From contig NZ_JAUCBZ010000015.1 of the NCBI RefSeq assembly GCF_034676545.1, forward strand, positions 3,441,001 to 3,505,000: 64,000 nucleotides of DNA. The letters are read 5' to 3'. The translations under genes were made by a program, and so were the position numbers. Origin of the DNA: Pararhodobacter sp. Its GTDB lineage: Bacteria; Pseudomonadota; Alphaproteobacteria; Rhodobacterales; Rhodobacteraceae. The notes under the pieces are model-generated. The model was not told the DNA's origin. It made no database searches and saw only the letters and a list, made by a program, of their open reading frames with translations. Positions 1 to 9,101 of the stretch are shown one piece after another (the first letter of the stretch is position 1; every line of letters begins with the position of its first letter).

Positions 1-2
1 GA

Positions 3-338
3 CACGGATCGACAACCGCGCCACCGTCGACGTCGGGCAATACCGCTTTTGTTCCGCTCGAACCAATTACCATCAGCCTGGGACCACGCGGACAATCACG
101 CCACTTGCGGTTCTCCGCACAGCTCGAGGTGGCGAACAATCACAGCGCCGAAGTTCAACGATTGATGCCGAGGATTACCGATGTGCTGAACATCTATCTG
201 CGCGCACTCGATCCACACGAGCTGGAAGAGCCTGCCGCACTCCTGCGTCTACGAGCACAAATGCTGCGGCGGGTGCAGATTGTCACGGGGCCCGGGTTCG
301 TGAACGACCTTTTGGTCATGGAATTTGTCTTAAACTGA
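3..338 (+). CDS. fliL: Flagellar basal body protein FliL, C-terminal part
   Basis: The frame is open from the left edge, so the N-terminal membrane anchor lies outside the window. What remains reads like the periplasmic half of FliL: a FVPLEPITISL strand that begins the conserved domain, then LRFSAQLEV, a helix with IYLRAL, and the closing LVMEFVLN. FliL rings the MotA/MotB stator at the flagellar motor and supports torque. The next flagellar gene starts 8 bases downstream, and all of the next genes run in the same direction, which fits a flagellar operon. A TTG at 105 is not the real start. Confidence 0.85.
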   Translation, partial: HGSTTAPPSTSGNTAFVPLEPITISLGPRGQSRHLRFSAQLEVANNHSAEVQRLMPRITDVLNIYLRALDPHELEEPAALLRLRAQMLRRVQIVTGPGFVNDLLVMEFVLN

Positions 339-346
339 GGTGAATC

Positions 347-778
347 ATGGATTTTCTGTCCGACTTGGTCTTAGCGGCAGCAGCCATTGGCGCAGCGGCA
401 TATTGTTTCATCCTCTCGCGACGCCTTTCGGCGCTGTCATCCCTTGAGGGCGGCATGGGAAGCGCCATTGCGGTTCTATCGGGTCAGGTCGACGATCTGA
501 AACGTCTGATAAAGGCGGCGCAAAATTCGACCGGGCAGGCGGGATCACAGCTGTCGGAACAAACCAAACGCGCTGAAAACGTGGCGAAACGTCTGGAATT
601 GATGATGGCGTCGATGCATGATTTGCCGCCGGCTTCAGCCCAACCTGCATCGCGACCGCCCAGCCGTTGGCCGTCAGAGACCAGTAGCCACCCATCCTTT
701 GACGACGACAACAGTCCGCAATCACAACCGACGCGCGCAAGAGTCCTGCGCCGTCGCCGTGAGCCAGGAGAGATCTGA
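347..778 (+). CDS. Flagellar-cluster membrane protein, DUF6468-like
   Basis: A 143-aa protein with one N-terminal membrane segment (about residues 5-24), then a coiled-coil stretch of about 60 residues containing SGQVDDLKRLIKAA, and a polar Pro/Ser/Arg-rich tail. This layout matches the small DUF6468-type proteins found between fliL and motE in alphaproteobacterial flagellar clusters; their role is not well defined. GAGGTG just before the ATG is a fair ribosome site. It ends by overlapping the next start (TGATG), so the two are likely translated together. Family assignment is by position and architecture, not by a diagnostic motif. Confidence 0.7.
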   Translation: MDFLSDLVLAAAAIGAAAYCFILSRRLSALSSLEGGMGSAIAVLSGQVDDLKRLIKAAQNSTGQAGSQLSEQTKRAENVAKRLELMMASMHDLPPASAQPASRPPSRWPSETSSHPSFDDDNSPQSQPTRARVLRRRREPGEI

Positions 779-1419
779 TGCCAGCCGCCAATCCAGCAAA
801 ACGCAAACCGCGCGCGCGCGTGCTTCCGGTTTTGGCAATACTCTTTGCGTTCGGCGCATCCTTGCGGGTGGTCTCTGGGCTCGATGCGGCGTTTGCTCAG
901 GATCCGGAACCGGTCATGCGCAATTCAACTCCCGACGCAATACAATCAACAGAACCGGCGACTGTACCATTGTCGGCACACGCCAATTCGCCGCAATCGG
1001 GCGCTGATCTTGATACTTCGGCAGAAATCCTGGTTGATCTTCATCGACGCGAAGTTGCACTCCGTGATCGAGAAAGCGATTTGAATGAGCGTGAAGTTCT
1101 GATCGCCGCGGCGCAAGACCGGTTGCAGGCGCAAATCGACGCGTTGCAAAATGCCGAACAAGAGCTCGCAGCGACAATGGCGCTGGCGGACAGCGCTGCA
1201 GAAGAAGACATCAATAGATTGGTTAGCGTCTACCAAGCGATGGGCTCTGAACAGGCCGCAGCAGTTTTTTCTGAAATGGCTCCTGAGTTCGCCGCGGGAT
1301 TCCTTGGCCGACTGACACCCGAAGCAGCGGCCGCCATTCTTGCCGGCCTGGAGCCGCGCCAAGCCTATGGCCTCAGTGCGATCCTTGCAGGACGAAATGC
1401 ACTTGTTCCGCGCAACTAA
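778..1419 (+). CDS. MotE-like periplasmic flagellar chaperone
   Basis: A 213-aa protein with an N-terminal signal or anchor (residues about 15-35, after an Arg/Lys-rich start), a low-complexity linker, a long coiled coil (about 85-140) and a C-terminal MgtE-N-like helical domain containing LVSVYQAMGSEQAA, FLGRLTPEAAAAIL and GLEPRQAYGLSAIL. That order is the one seen in MotE, the stator chaperone first described in Sinorhizobium. It overlaps the preceding stop and is followed 54 bases on by motA, which fits a stator role. Confidence 0.75.
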   Translation: MPAANPAKRKPRARVLPVLAILFAFGASLRVVSGLDAAFAQDPEPVMRNSTPDAIQSTEPATVPLSAHANSPQSGADLDTSAEILVDLHRREVALRDRESDLNEREVLIAAAQDRLQAQIDALQNAEQELAATMALADSAAEEDINRLVSVYQAMGSEQAAAVFSEMAPEFAAGFLGRLTPEAAAAILAGLEPRQAYGLSAILAGRNALVPRN

Positions 1420-1473
1420 GACCGATCATCAGACCTCAAGCCTCGCAATTCCACATTCCAACCGGAGAATAAT

Positions 1474-2343
1474 ATGATTGGCATTATCGGCATAGTCGTG
1501 GTCTTCGTCATGGTTTTTGGCGGATATGTCGCTGCTGGCGGGAAATTCGGCATCATTCTCCACTCGCTCCCGTTCGAGCTTACCATGATTGGCGGGGCCG
1601 CCGTTGGGGCATTTCTGATCGCCAACGATGGTGCCGCTGTAAAGCAAACCTTGCGAGACATCGGCAAGGTCTTCAAGGGACCGACGTGGAAGCCGACCGA
1701 CTATCGCGATCTTTTATGCTTGCTTTTTGAATTGATTCGTTTGGCACGTCAAAATCCTGTTGCTCTTGAGGAACATATCGAAGCGCCCGAGAGCTCTGAA
1801 ATCTTTAGTCGGTACCCCAGGATTCAGCATGACCATGAGGCCGTAGAACTCATCTGCGACACTCTGAGATCAATGACCTTGAGCTACGATGACCCAAACC
1901 AGGTTGAGGAAGTGCTCGACAAGCGCATGGAAGCAAGCCTTAGCCATGCATTGCACTCCAGTCACGCCATGCAGACCGTGGCAGACGGATTGCCCGCGCT
2001 TGGAATTGTTGCGGCTGTTTTGGGCGTGATCAAGACCATGGCGGCGATCGATCAACCGCCCGAGGTCCTTGGCGCCCTCATTGGCGGTGCCTTGGTCGGT
2101 ACGTTCTTGGGGGTGTTCTTGGCATATGGTTTTGTCGGCCCGTTCGCGTCGAAGATGCAATCCGTTGTCGAAGACGATGCGCATTTTTATCAACTTATCC
2201 GCGAAGTTCTGATCGCCAATCTCCACAACCATCCTGCCAATATGTGCATCGAGGTTGGCCGCCAGAACGCGCCACATCATGTCCGGCCAGGATACACCGA
2301 CCTCGAAGAAGCGATGCGTGCCTTAAAAAGAGAGGCGGCATGA
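1474..2343 (+). CDS. motA: Flagellar motor stator protein MotA
   Basis: A 289-aa protein that starts directly with a membrane segment (MIGIIGIVVVFVMVFGGYVA) and a second (FELTMIGGAAVGAFLIA), has a cytoplasmic middle region with many charged residues, and ends with a second hydrophobic pair around ADGLPALGIVAAVLGVIK and LIGGALVGTFLGVFLAYG. The PALGIVAAVLG block is typical of MotA around the channel proline. MotA with MotB forms the proton-driven stator. GGAG sits eight bases before the ATG. No motB follows directly; the next gene is a large periplasmic protein, so motB lies elsewhere. Confidence 0.93.
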   Translation: MIGIIGIVVVFVMVFGGYVAAGGKFGIILHSLPFELTMIGGAAVGAFLIANDGAAVKQTLRDIGKVFKGPTWKPTDYRDLLCLLFELIRLARQNPVALEEHIEAPESSEIFSRYPRIQHDHEAVELICDTLRSMTLSYDDPNQVEEVLDKRMEASLSHALHSSHAMQTVADGLPALGIVAAVLGVIKTMAAIDQPPEVLGALIGGALVGTFLGVFLAYGFVGPFASKMQSVVEDDAHFYQLIREVLIANLHNHPANMCIEVGRQNAPHHVRPGYTDLEEAMRALKREAA

Positions 2344-4769
2344 TGCCGCGCTACCTGACATTTTTAACCGTCGCGCTCCTGGCAGGCGGCTTTGGCTTCG
2401 GTGCTTTTTCGCAGACCTATCCTGTCACTGCAGGAGAGCACGCAGACTTTACGCGGGTCGTTATCCAGGCACCGCCCGGGACGCGTTGGTCGCTTGACTC
2501 CGAAACACCACAACATCAACTCACAATCTCACCGGAAACCGCACGGTTCGATCTGTCGCGCCTTTTCGAGCGCATACCTAGAACTCGGCTTGTCGCGGCA
2601 CAAACCCAACCTGGGCTATTGAATCTGACGATTGGTTGCGACTGTGAAACGCTCGCATGGGAGGAACGCCCCGGGTTGATCGTGATAGATCTGCGTGACA
2701 AGGATGCTGACGATCCGGCCATGTTGCCAGTGCCTGCAGCAGGACCGTCAATCGCCTCAACGCCGCAGCAGACCGCGCACGCCGCCGGCTTGGCATTGGC
2801 GGACGCGCATACTCGCGCGCAGAACAATACGACCACAGCACAGACAATCGCACCCCAGGCATCTCAAACAGACTTAACCCGCAGTCTTGGCATGCCCATC
2901 GCACAAGCGCTAAGCCAAGGACTTCTTGAGCCGGCAGTGACGACATCTGCCGCTTCGCTTCCATCACTTCTGATGAATGATTCTGGCCTTCCTATCAATT
3001 TGCCGGAAAACATGCAGGTGGCGACTGTGATTGATCGACAAAATCCAGAGGCGCCGCCAACAGAAGCCACCCCAGAGGTCTGCCAAGCCACGCGCGCTTT
3101 GGGCTTTCTATTGTCCACGTCCATGGAACCTTTCGATGTCGAATTTGGACGCCTCACGCGCGCGCTTTATGGTGAATTTGATCAGCCCAATCCAGAGGCG
3201 CGCCGTGACCTGATTGAACTCTATCTTCAGTCAGGCTTCGGTGCCGAAGCAAGGGCGCTGATTGAGAATGAATCCGGGACGTTTCCCGGTCGTGATCTCC
3301 TTCTTGGAATAAGTGACGTCTTGGAACACCGAAGCTCAAATTCAAGAATGCGTTTGGGACAATTCATAACCTGTGACGGGCCGGCATCGCTCTTGGCGGC
3401 CCTAGCCGGCGCTCAATTGCCGGACATAGCGCGACAATCCGCTGAAATCGCACTTGTTTTTACGGAGTTCCCAGCAACCCTGCGCACCATTCTAGGGGCT
3501 GACTTGGCGACAATTCTCATTGACGCCGATGCCGTTGACGCCGCTCGGGTTGTCGCCGGCAGCACACTTCGGTCGCCGTGGACAGACGCGCGCGCGCTCG
3601 ATCTGGTGGATGCCTTGCTTGACCGCGCCCGTGGAAACACGCCCGATGCAGTTGCCAGGCTCCAACATGCACAAGGGGTAGATCCCGCCTCTGTGCAGGC
3701 GCGTCTGTCGCTGGCATTGGAAGAGGGCGACTTGGTGGACGGGGATGCATTGGCTGACGCAGAGGCATTGGCCAGTACTGAGCGAAGCAATGCAATCGGC
3801 ACCGACCTCATGGCATCGGTGATACGTCTGTATACCCGGGCGCAGGCCTATTCCAATGCATTTTCGACGCTGGATCGCTTGCAGGCTTGGGGGCCAGAGC
3901 ATGGCGAAACTGCACGCGAACGCAGCGTATTACGCAATGAGCTTTGGCTGTCTGTCGCAGAAAACGCCGATGAACTCACCATGATGCGCAGTATTCTCGG
4001 CCGTGACGATTGGGAAGGCGCGTCGCTGGACCTTGAAACGCGGCAAGTTCTGGCGCGAAGACTTCTGGACCTCGGTTTGGGGGGACCTGTTCTCGAGCTT
4101 CTGCACGGTACAAGCGACGACGTGTCGGCTGATTTGCTGGGTCGCGCATTTGTAACGCAAGACCAGCCAGAGCGCGCAATCGAGGCAATCGACGGTCTGT
4201 CAACACCAGAGGCGCAACGGACCCGGGCAGAAGCGCTCTCGGCGATGGGCCTGAACGCGTCGGCCGCCCAGCAATTCGAGGCGATTGATGCAAACCGAGA
4301 GGCGCGCCGTGCTGCGATCCTGGCGCAAGATTGGAACCAGTTTCAGCGTCTCTCCGATCCCGAGAGAGACGCGGCGGCGGATGACATTGATCTCGTAGGT
4401 CACGTCATGGGGCAAACGCCCGGCTTTCAGGAACTGGCAATACAAACACAAGCTGCGTTTGGCTCGACCACGGCACCAATCCCTGTAACTACCCAAGTGA
4501 CCGCAACACCTAGGCCAGACCCATCCGGCACCACGCCCGCCAATGCATCACAACTCACGCCTCGCGAAACCCCTGCCATGGAAACCGCGATACCTGCGAC
4601 GCCGGCCATCGATGAAGTACGTCAGAATGAACCCGCACCAGCACAAGTGATCGCCGACTTCGATCGACTGGGGCTGATAACACGCAGCGCAACCCTGTTG
4701 GATGAAAGCGCGCGGCTTCGCGATGTTTTGACGCCCTTGCTTGGCACAATTTCCGACGCTGCACCGTGA
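2340..4769 (+). CDS. Large secreted helical-repeat protein of the flagellar cluster
   Basis: The ATG at 2340 (or the next one at 2343) overlaps the motA stop, so it is probably translationally coupled. The protein of about 809 aa has a signal peptide (LTFLTVALLAGGFGFGAF), an N-terminal beta-rich segment resembling an AMIN-type fold (ADFTRVVIQAPPG), a Pro/Ala/Thr linker, and then several hundred residues of alanine-rich helical pairs with TPR or Sel1-like character. A similar gene follows motA in other Rhodobacterales, where it is annotated only as hypothetical. I infer a periplasmic motor-associated role from the neighbours; no enzyme motif is visible. Confidence 0.72.
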   Translation: MMPRYLTFLTVALLAGGFGFGAFSQTYPVTAGEHADFTRVVIQAPPGTRWSLDSETPQHQLTISPETARFDLSRLFERIPRTRLVAAQTQPGLLNLTIGCDCETLAWEERPGLIVIDLRDKDADDPAMLPVPAAGPSIASTPQQTAHAAGLALADAHTRAQNNTTTAQTIAPQASQTDLTRSLGMPIAQALSQGLLEPAVTTSAASLPSLLMNDSGLPINLPENMQVATVIDRQNPEAPPTEATPEVCQATRALGFLLSTSMEPFDVEFGRLTRALYGEFDQPNPEARRDLIELYLQSGFGAEARALIENESGTFPGRDLLLGISDVLEHRSSNSRMRLGQFITCDGPASLLAALAGAQLPDIARQSAEIALVFTEFPATLRTILGADLATILIDADAVDAARVVAGSTLRSPWTDARALDLVDALLDRARGNTPDAVARLQHAQGVDPASVQARLSLALEEGDLVDGDALADAEALASTERSNAIGTDLMASVIRLYTRAQAYSNAFSTLDRLQAWGPEHGETARERSVLRNELWLSVAENADELTMMRSILGRDDWEGASLDLETRQVLARRLLDLGLGGPVLELLHGTSDDVSADLLGRAFVTQDQPERAIEAIDGLSTPEAQRTRAEALSAMGLNASAAQQFEAIDANREARRAAILAQDWNQFQRLSDPERDAAADDIDLVGHVMGQTPGFQELAIQTQAAFGSTTAPIPVTTQVTATPRPDPSGTTPANASQLTPRETPAMETAIPATPAIDEVRQNEPAPAQVIADFDRLGLITRSATLLDESARLRDVLTPLLGTISDAAP

Positions 4770-5131
4770 CCATACGCAAGTCGGTGGTATGCCGGGGTCG
4801 TCAGTTTTCCCCCCCTCATTCTGAATCACGCTCGAGGCGCAACAGCTGCCCTATGGGCAATCGCGCAGCGCGTGCACCCTCTTGCAAATTGGTTCGGCGC
4901 TATGTTCATGGCCACAAAGAATGCGGCGCTTCACACCGCTCCGCGAGGGCTCACACAAATCCCGACGGTCCGCACATACCGTTCTGGTCACATTGATGGA
5001 TAAAGCCGTGGATGGGGTGCGTTGATATGGCATTGGCAATCTGCTTGCGATCTTCGACAAATCGGCTGAATATACAATTCTGTCATTAAAACCGCACCGC
5101 AATCAACTCCTGGATCGTGAAGGAACACCCT
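4770..5131 (+). other. Intergenic region, no supported gene
   Basis: The open frames here are short, rich in Arg, Ser and Cys, and have no ribosome site, so I do not call a gene. The last 100 bases before the DsbA-family gene are AT-richer and probably hold its promoter. No clear hairpin was seen. Confidence 0.5.
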
Positions 5132-5854
5132 GTGAGCATGGAATGTGACCCGGAGTCCGGGGCTTGCCTTTTGCCAGGCGCGCAGAGTTCACGCACCGAA
5201 GCGGCTACTGACAATTTGACGCAAGTCTATTACGTCGGGGATCCAATGTGCTCGTGGTGCTGGGGCATGTCGCCAGCCATAGAGGCTTTGGCCGTACATT
5301 GTGCCGAACAGGGGATGGGCTTTGGCCTTGTGATGGGCGGGTTGCGGGCCGGTGGTGGCGATCCCTGGAACGCGGCATTTCGTGGATTTCTCAGGCAGGA
5401 ATGGACGCATATCGCAGCGCAAACCGGCCAGCCCTTTGGCTTTCACCTTTTGGAACGTTCGACATTCTCGTATGACACTGAGCCTGCATGCCGTGCCGTG
5501 GTGACGGCGCGCGCGCTTTTCGGCGAGGGACAGGAGGCCAGCCTTCGTGAACTGGCGTTTTTCTCGGCGGTGCAACACAAATTCTATGTCGAGGGTAAAG
5601 ATCCCAAGGACGTGGCCTTTTATCACGACATCTGCACGCTCACCGGCATAGATCCGGGGCTGTTTCCAACACATTTTTCCAGCCCGGAGTCAGTCGCCGC
5701 GACACAGCAAGACTTCCGGCTTGCCCGGCAATTGGGTGTACGGGGTTTCCCGTCGATCTTGCTGCAAACCGCGACCGACTTGCACGAGATTTCCGTAGGC
5801 TATGCATCTTTTGTAACTTTGCGGGAACGCCTGTCCAAATACGGGGCCATCTGA
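5132..5854 (+). CDS. DsbA-family thiol-disulfide oxidoreductase
   Basis: The thioredoxin-like fold starts at YYVGDPMCSWCWGMSPAIEAL. The CSWCWG motif gives a CxxC redox pair like that of the DsbA/FrnE/HCCA-isomerase group. A central helical insertion follows, and the cis-proline loop is VRGFPSILL near the end. An extra N-terminal stretch carries two more cysteines (ECDPESGAC). There is no clear signal peptide, so a cytosolic FrnE-like isomerase is more likely than periplasmic DsbA. AAGGAA precedes the GTG at 5132; GTG 5117 or ATG 5138 are alternatives. The substrate cannot be told from the sequence. Confidence 0.82.
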   Translation: MSMECDPESGACLLPGAQSSRTEAATDNLTQVYYVGDPMCSWCWGMSPAIEALAVHCAEQGMGFGLVMGGLRAGGGDPWNAAFRGFLRQEWTHIAAQTGQPFGFHLLERSTFSYDTEPACRAVVTARALFGEGQEASLRELAFFSAVQHKFYVEGKDPKDVAFYHDICTLTGIDPGLFPTHFSSPESVAATQQDFRLARQLGVRGFPSILLQTATDLHEISVGYASFVTLRERLSKYGAI

Positions 5855-6125
5855 CCGTCCCGTCCTGTCAAACCCGCCGGAGAACCACTGTGTTCGCGTA
5901 ATTCGGCGGGCCTGCCATCGCCAGACCTGGGCTCAGGACACATTGCCAATAGATGACGATTGCGGCGAGTGCGATTACGGAAAGGAACATTTTTTAGGCA
6001 ACGGTCGTTGGCTACGTACGCTTTGCGCCCTCAACCTGGCTGGTCGACTATTAACCCAACATCGCCAATAGCGGACGTTAGGTCCGAATCATCGAACGAG
6101 CCAATCGGCTCGCAAACTTGACCCC

Positions 6126-7625
6126 TGTAGATTTCCACGCGGAAGTGAGCCGGGTTTTCCATCGAGAAGTGAGCCACCTCTAGGTTATGTTTCGGGTTTC
6201 AGGCTTTGGTCAATACGCGATTGTCCTCCCTCTTTTTCTGCGCCGCGGTGGCTGCACTGGTTTTGAAGCGGAAGCTGTCGTTGCCGGTCTCGAGGATGTG
6301 GCAACGATGGGTCAGGCGGTCGAGGAGTGCGGTCGTCATCTTGGGATCGCCGAAGACGGTGGCCCATTCGCTGAAGCTCAGGTTTGTGGTGATGACGACG
6401 CTGGTGCGTTCGTAAAGTTTGCTGAGCAGATGGAAGAGCAGCGCACCGCCTGATGCACTGAACGGCAGGTAAACCCGCAAGCTCACAGGCCGGTTCGCAA
6501 ACGACGCTGGAACACTGTAGCGGTTGCGCTCGAAGCTGATTAGGCAGGTCGGGGACACCCGTTTGCTATGCTCGACAAAGCCATCGAAGGCGGGCGGCAA
6601 TGGCATCAGCACGGGGTGTTCTGCGGCCCAGACGTCAGCAACATTCCCCGGCAGTGCTGCATGAGGAATCTCATTCCACAACGCCACACAGCGCTGTTCC
6701 AGCCAATCATTCAGGGCCGCGAGATCGGGGAAGTCCGGCATGGGTTGCCACAGACGGTGCCTGGCATCCTGCACATTCTTCTCGATCTGCCCCTTCGCCC
6801 AGCCGGCGGCAGGATTGCAGAACGCTGGCTCGAACACGTAATGGTTGGCCATTGCGAGGAAGCGCATGTTGACCTGCCGCTCCTTCCCACGACCGACGCG
6901 GTCAACAGCGGTGCGCATATTGTCGTAAATTCCACGCCCTGGAACGCCGCCGAAGACCCGGAACCCGTGGCAGTGAGCGTCGAACAGCATCTCGTGCGTT
7001 TGCAGCAGATACGCCCGAACCAGAAAGGCCCGGCTATACGACAGCTTGATATGGGCGACTTGTAGCTTGACGCGCTCGCCGCCCAAAACGGCAAAATCCT
7101 CGCTCCAGTCAAACTGGAATGCCTCGCCCGGACGAAACGACAGCGGCACGAAGATGCCGCGCCCTGTTGCCTGCTGCTCTCGCTGCCGATCTGCCCGCCA
7201 GTCACGCGCAAAAGCCGCGACCCGACCGTAAGACCCATCAAAGCCAAGCACCACCAGATCGGCATGCAGCTGCTTCAGCGTTCGCCGCTGCTTGCGCGAC
7301 TTGGCCGCCTCCGTCTTCAGCCAACCGGCAAGCTTCTCGGCGAACGGATCGAGCTTGCTTTGCCGCTCCGGTGTCGCGAACTGCGGCTCGATCGTGCCCG
7401 CATTCAGATATTTTGTAATCGTATTGCGCGACAATCCAGTGCGACGCGCAATCTCACGGATCGATAGCTTCTCCCGCAAAGACATCCGTCGAATAATGTT
7501 CAAAAGTCCCATGTGTATCACTCCGCTGCTCCCCGTTGCGCATCGCGCTGGGGGAAGGGTCACATGGCTCAAATCTCAGTGGAAATTATCCGTCTATCCG
7601 GCTCACTTCTGCGTGGAAATCTACA
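6126..7625 (-). mobile_element. IS21-family element, internally deleted
   Basis: The ends are inverted repeats. TGTAGATTTCCACGC at 6126 is matched by its complement ending in CTACA at 7625, and the match continues through GAAGTGAGCCGG with one mismatch. A second GAAGTGAGCC copy lies inside the left end, as usual for IS21. A complete element is about 2.5 kb; this one is 1.5 kb because the middle, including most of istB, is missing. No matching target duplication is visible beside the two ends. The right end lies inside an IS3 transposase gene. Confidence 0.85.
6199..7512 (-). pseudogene. istA-istB fusion left by an internal deletion
   Basis: The first ~355 residues are an IstA transposase: an HTH (LSIREIARRTGLSRNTITKYL), the catalytic-core block FQFDWSEDF and FLVRAYLLQTHEMLFDAH, and a C-terminal region ending RPVSLRVY. 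The frame then passes directly into the C-terminal part of the IstB helper ATPase (LPFSASGGALLFHLLSKLY, ERTSVVITTNLSFSEW, LLDRLTHRCHILETG). The join lies near 6470. IstB's Walker A and most of its ATPase are gone, so the element should not move by itself. The ATG at 7512 has GGAGTG upstream. The chimera is read in one open frame of 437 aa. Confidence 0.88.
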
Positions 7626-8288
7626 CCTCAGGGGCGTGGTTCGCGGCAAAAAGGTCATCACAACCAACCCTGACGCATCGCTGCCATGCCCCGATGACAA
7701 GGTGAACCGTCTCTTCATGGCAGATCGGCCGAACAAGCTGTGGGTTTCAGACTTCACTTACGTGCCCACATGGTCGGGGACGGTCTATGTTGCCTTCGTG
7801 ATTGATGTATTTGCCCGACGGATCGTGGGGTGGCGCACCTCAACTTCGATGAAGACGCAGTTCGTGCTCGATGCGCTGGATCAAGCAATCTGGCAAAGAA
7901 AGACTCCAGATAACAAGAACTTGGTGCATCACTCGGATCGAGGATCCCAATATCTGTCGATCAAATACACCGAACGCCTAGCCGAGGCGGAGATCGATCT
8001 CTCTGTCGGGACAGTCGGTGACGCCTATGACAACGCACTGGCCGAGTGCGTCATCGGCCTCTTCAAAACGGAGGTAATCAACCAGATCGGGCCTTGGAAA
8101 TCAATGCGCGAGGTTGAATGGGAAACCCTGAAATGGGTCGATTGGTATAACAACCGCCGCCTACTCGGCCCTATCGGATACATCCCGCCCGCAGAAGCAG
8201 AGGAGGCGTTCTATGCAAACCTGAACACACTCGATATGGTCGCCTAGTCGTTGAACAAATCACCCTCCGGTAAACCCGGGGCGGTTCA
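7626..8288 (+). mobile_element. IS3-family remnant, right half
   Basis: The remnant covers the truncated OrfB and a right terminal repeat that ends in GGGGCGGTTCA at 8288 (its complement begins TGAACCGCCCCGGG, an IS3-type end). The next base resumes the OmpA-family coding sequence on the other strand, so 8288/8289 is a clean insertion boundary. Confidence 0.7.
7627..8247 (+). pseudogene. IS3-family transposase OrfB, 5'-truncated
   Basis: From NPDASLPCPDDKVNRLF onward this is the integrase core of an IS3-type OrfB: KLWVSDFTYVPTW with the first Asp, LVHHSDRGSQY with the second, and NALAECVIGLFKTEVI with the Glu, so the DDE set is present. The N-terminal HTH part and OrfA are missing; the IS21 right end at 7625 cuts into the gene. 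The open frame running through the IS21 end gives a false longer product. The rest of the element was not found left of the IS21 copy. Confidence 0.85.
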
Positions 8289-8463
8289 GGTCGATTCCAT
8301 GGCGGTCGATCAAGCCTTGGCGGAAACTCCGAGCGCGATTCTGCGCCAAGATCAGGTTGACTTCGTCCGAGGCCACACTGTCTGTGTGGCCAGTGATCCG
8401 GATCCGCAGATCCGGGTTGGCGGCCATGACCTGAGCGGCGACATCCACGCGGCGCATCCCGTC
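8289..8463 (-). pseudogene. OmpA/MotB-type C-terminal domain fragment
   Basis: Read on the reverse strand, this stretch encodes MRRVDVAAQVMAANPDLRI, then RITGHTDSVASDEVNLILAQ and NRARSFRQGLIDRHGID. That is the peptidoglycan-binding OmpA C-terminal signature (GHTDS, then N...L...RA..V). It is cut on one side by the IS3 end and on the other by an IS5 transposase fragment. The parent gene, perhaps an outer-membrane lipoprotein or MotB-like protein, was destroyed by the two insertions. The upstream limit near 8463 is approximate. Confidence 0.75.
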
Positions 8464-8895
8464 AGCAGCGATGGCGACAGTCCGGTCCTGCCGGAACTAC
8501 TCAACCAGATCCCCGAGGACGAAAACATCGGGACCGTGACCGCCGATGGTGCCTATGACACTCGCCGCTGTCACACCGCCATCGTCGACCGCCAAGCCAC
8601 CGCGATCATTGCGATTCGCAAGAACGGTCGACCCTGGAAAGCGGACTGCCCGGCCGCAATCGCCAGAAACGAAACCCTGCGTGCCACCCGGCACTATGGC
8701 CGGGCATTCTGGAAGCGCTGGACGGGATACCATGTCCGCAGCCGCATCGAGGCGAAAATGCGGTGCCTGAAGGCCTTCGGTGAACGCATCGCGGCAAGAG
8801 ACCCTGACCGCCAGACCGCTGAAATCCAGATCCGCAGGGCACTGATGAACCGCTTCTCAGCCCTTGGAACGGCCGAGATCGTTCGCGTGGCCTGA
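8464..8895 (+). pseudogene. IS5-family transposase, C-terminal fragment
   Basis: GDSPVLPELLNQIP, GTVTADGAYDTRRCH, IAIRKNGRPWK and RIEAKMRCLKAFGERI form the C-terminal half of an IS5-family DDE transposase, including the DGAYDT aspartate and the Glu region. The N-terminal half is absent: the upstream sequence in the same frame is really the reverse strand of an OmpA-family gene, so the apparent start at 8251 is false. The right end of the element is probably near 8930-8950. Confidence 0.8.
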
Positions 8896-9002
8896 TGCTG
8901 ACGGGGAAAGGGGCCATCATGCCACAGGCCTAAGTTACGCAACAACGCCGGGGTCGACTCTCAAAACGTTGACCAGGCGTTGACAAGAACTGCAACGCCG
9001 AA

Positions 9003-9025
9003 AGCCCGACGGTTTACGTCGGGTT
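9003..9025 (-). terminator. Hairpin downstream of the tRNA fragment
   Basis: CCCGACG and CGTCGGG flank a GTTTA loop. It lies about 30 bases beyond the 3' end of the reverse-strand tRNA fragment, where a tRNA terminator would be expected. There is no long T-run. Its presence shows that the chromosomal side of the junction is to the left. Confidence 0.5.
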
Positions 9026-9053
9026 CTAAGCATTTGATCTTACGAAGGATTTT

Positions 9054-9101
9054 TGGTTGCGGGGGTAGGATTTGAACCTACGACCTTCAGGTTATGAGCC
9101 T
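9054..9101 (-). other. tRNA-fMet 3' fragment (probable att site)
   Basis: Read on the reverse strand this is the 3' two-thirds of an initiator tRNA: the CAT anticodon loop (GGCTCATAACC), the variable region GAAGGTCGT, the T-arm GGTTCAAATCC and the acceptor strand ending CCCCCGCAACCA. Upstream of AGGCTCAT the sequence no longer fits a tRNA, so the 5' half is missing. Such a leftover beside a tRNA terminator is what site-specific integration into a tRNA 3' end leaves at the far end of the element. The intact copy must be beyond 64 kb. An elongator tRNA is less likely given the CGCAACCA end. Confidence 0.8.

Noticed and set aside
4766..4996. Short forward frame after the flagellar genes
   Set aside because: Arg/Ser/Cys-rich, no ribosome site, no known motif; reads like non-coding sequence.
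8251..8895. A 214-aa protein with an IS5 transposase end
   Set aside because: The first third is the reverse strand of an OmpA-family gene and an IS3 end; only the C-terminal part is transposase.
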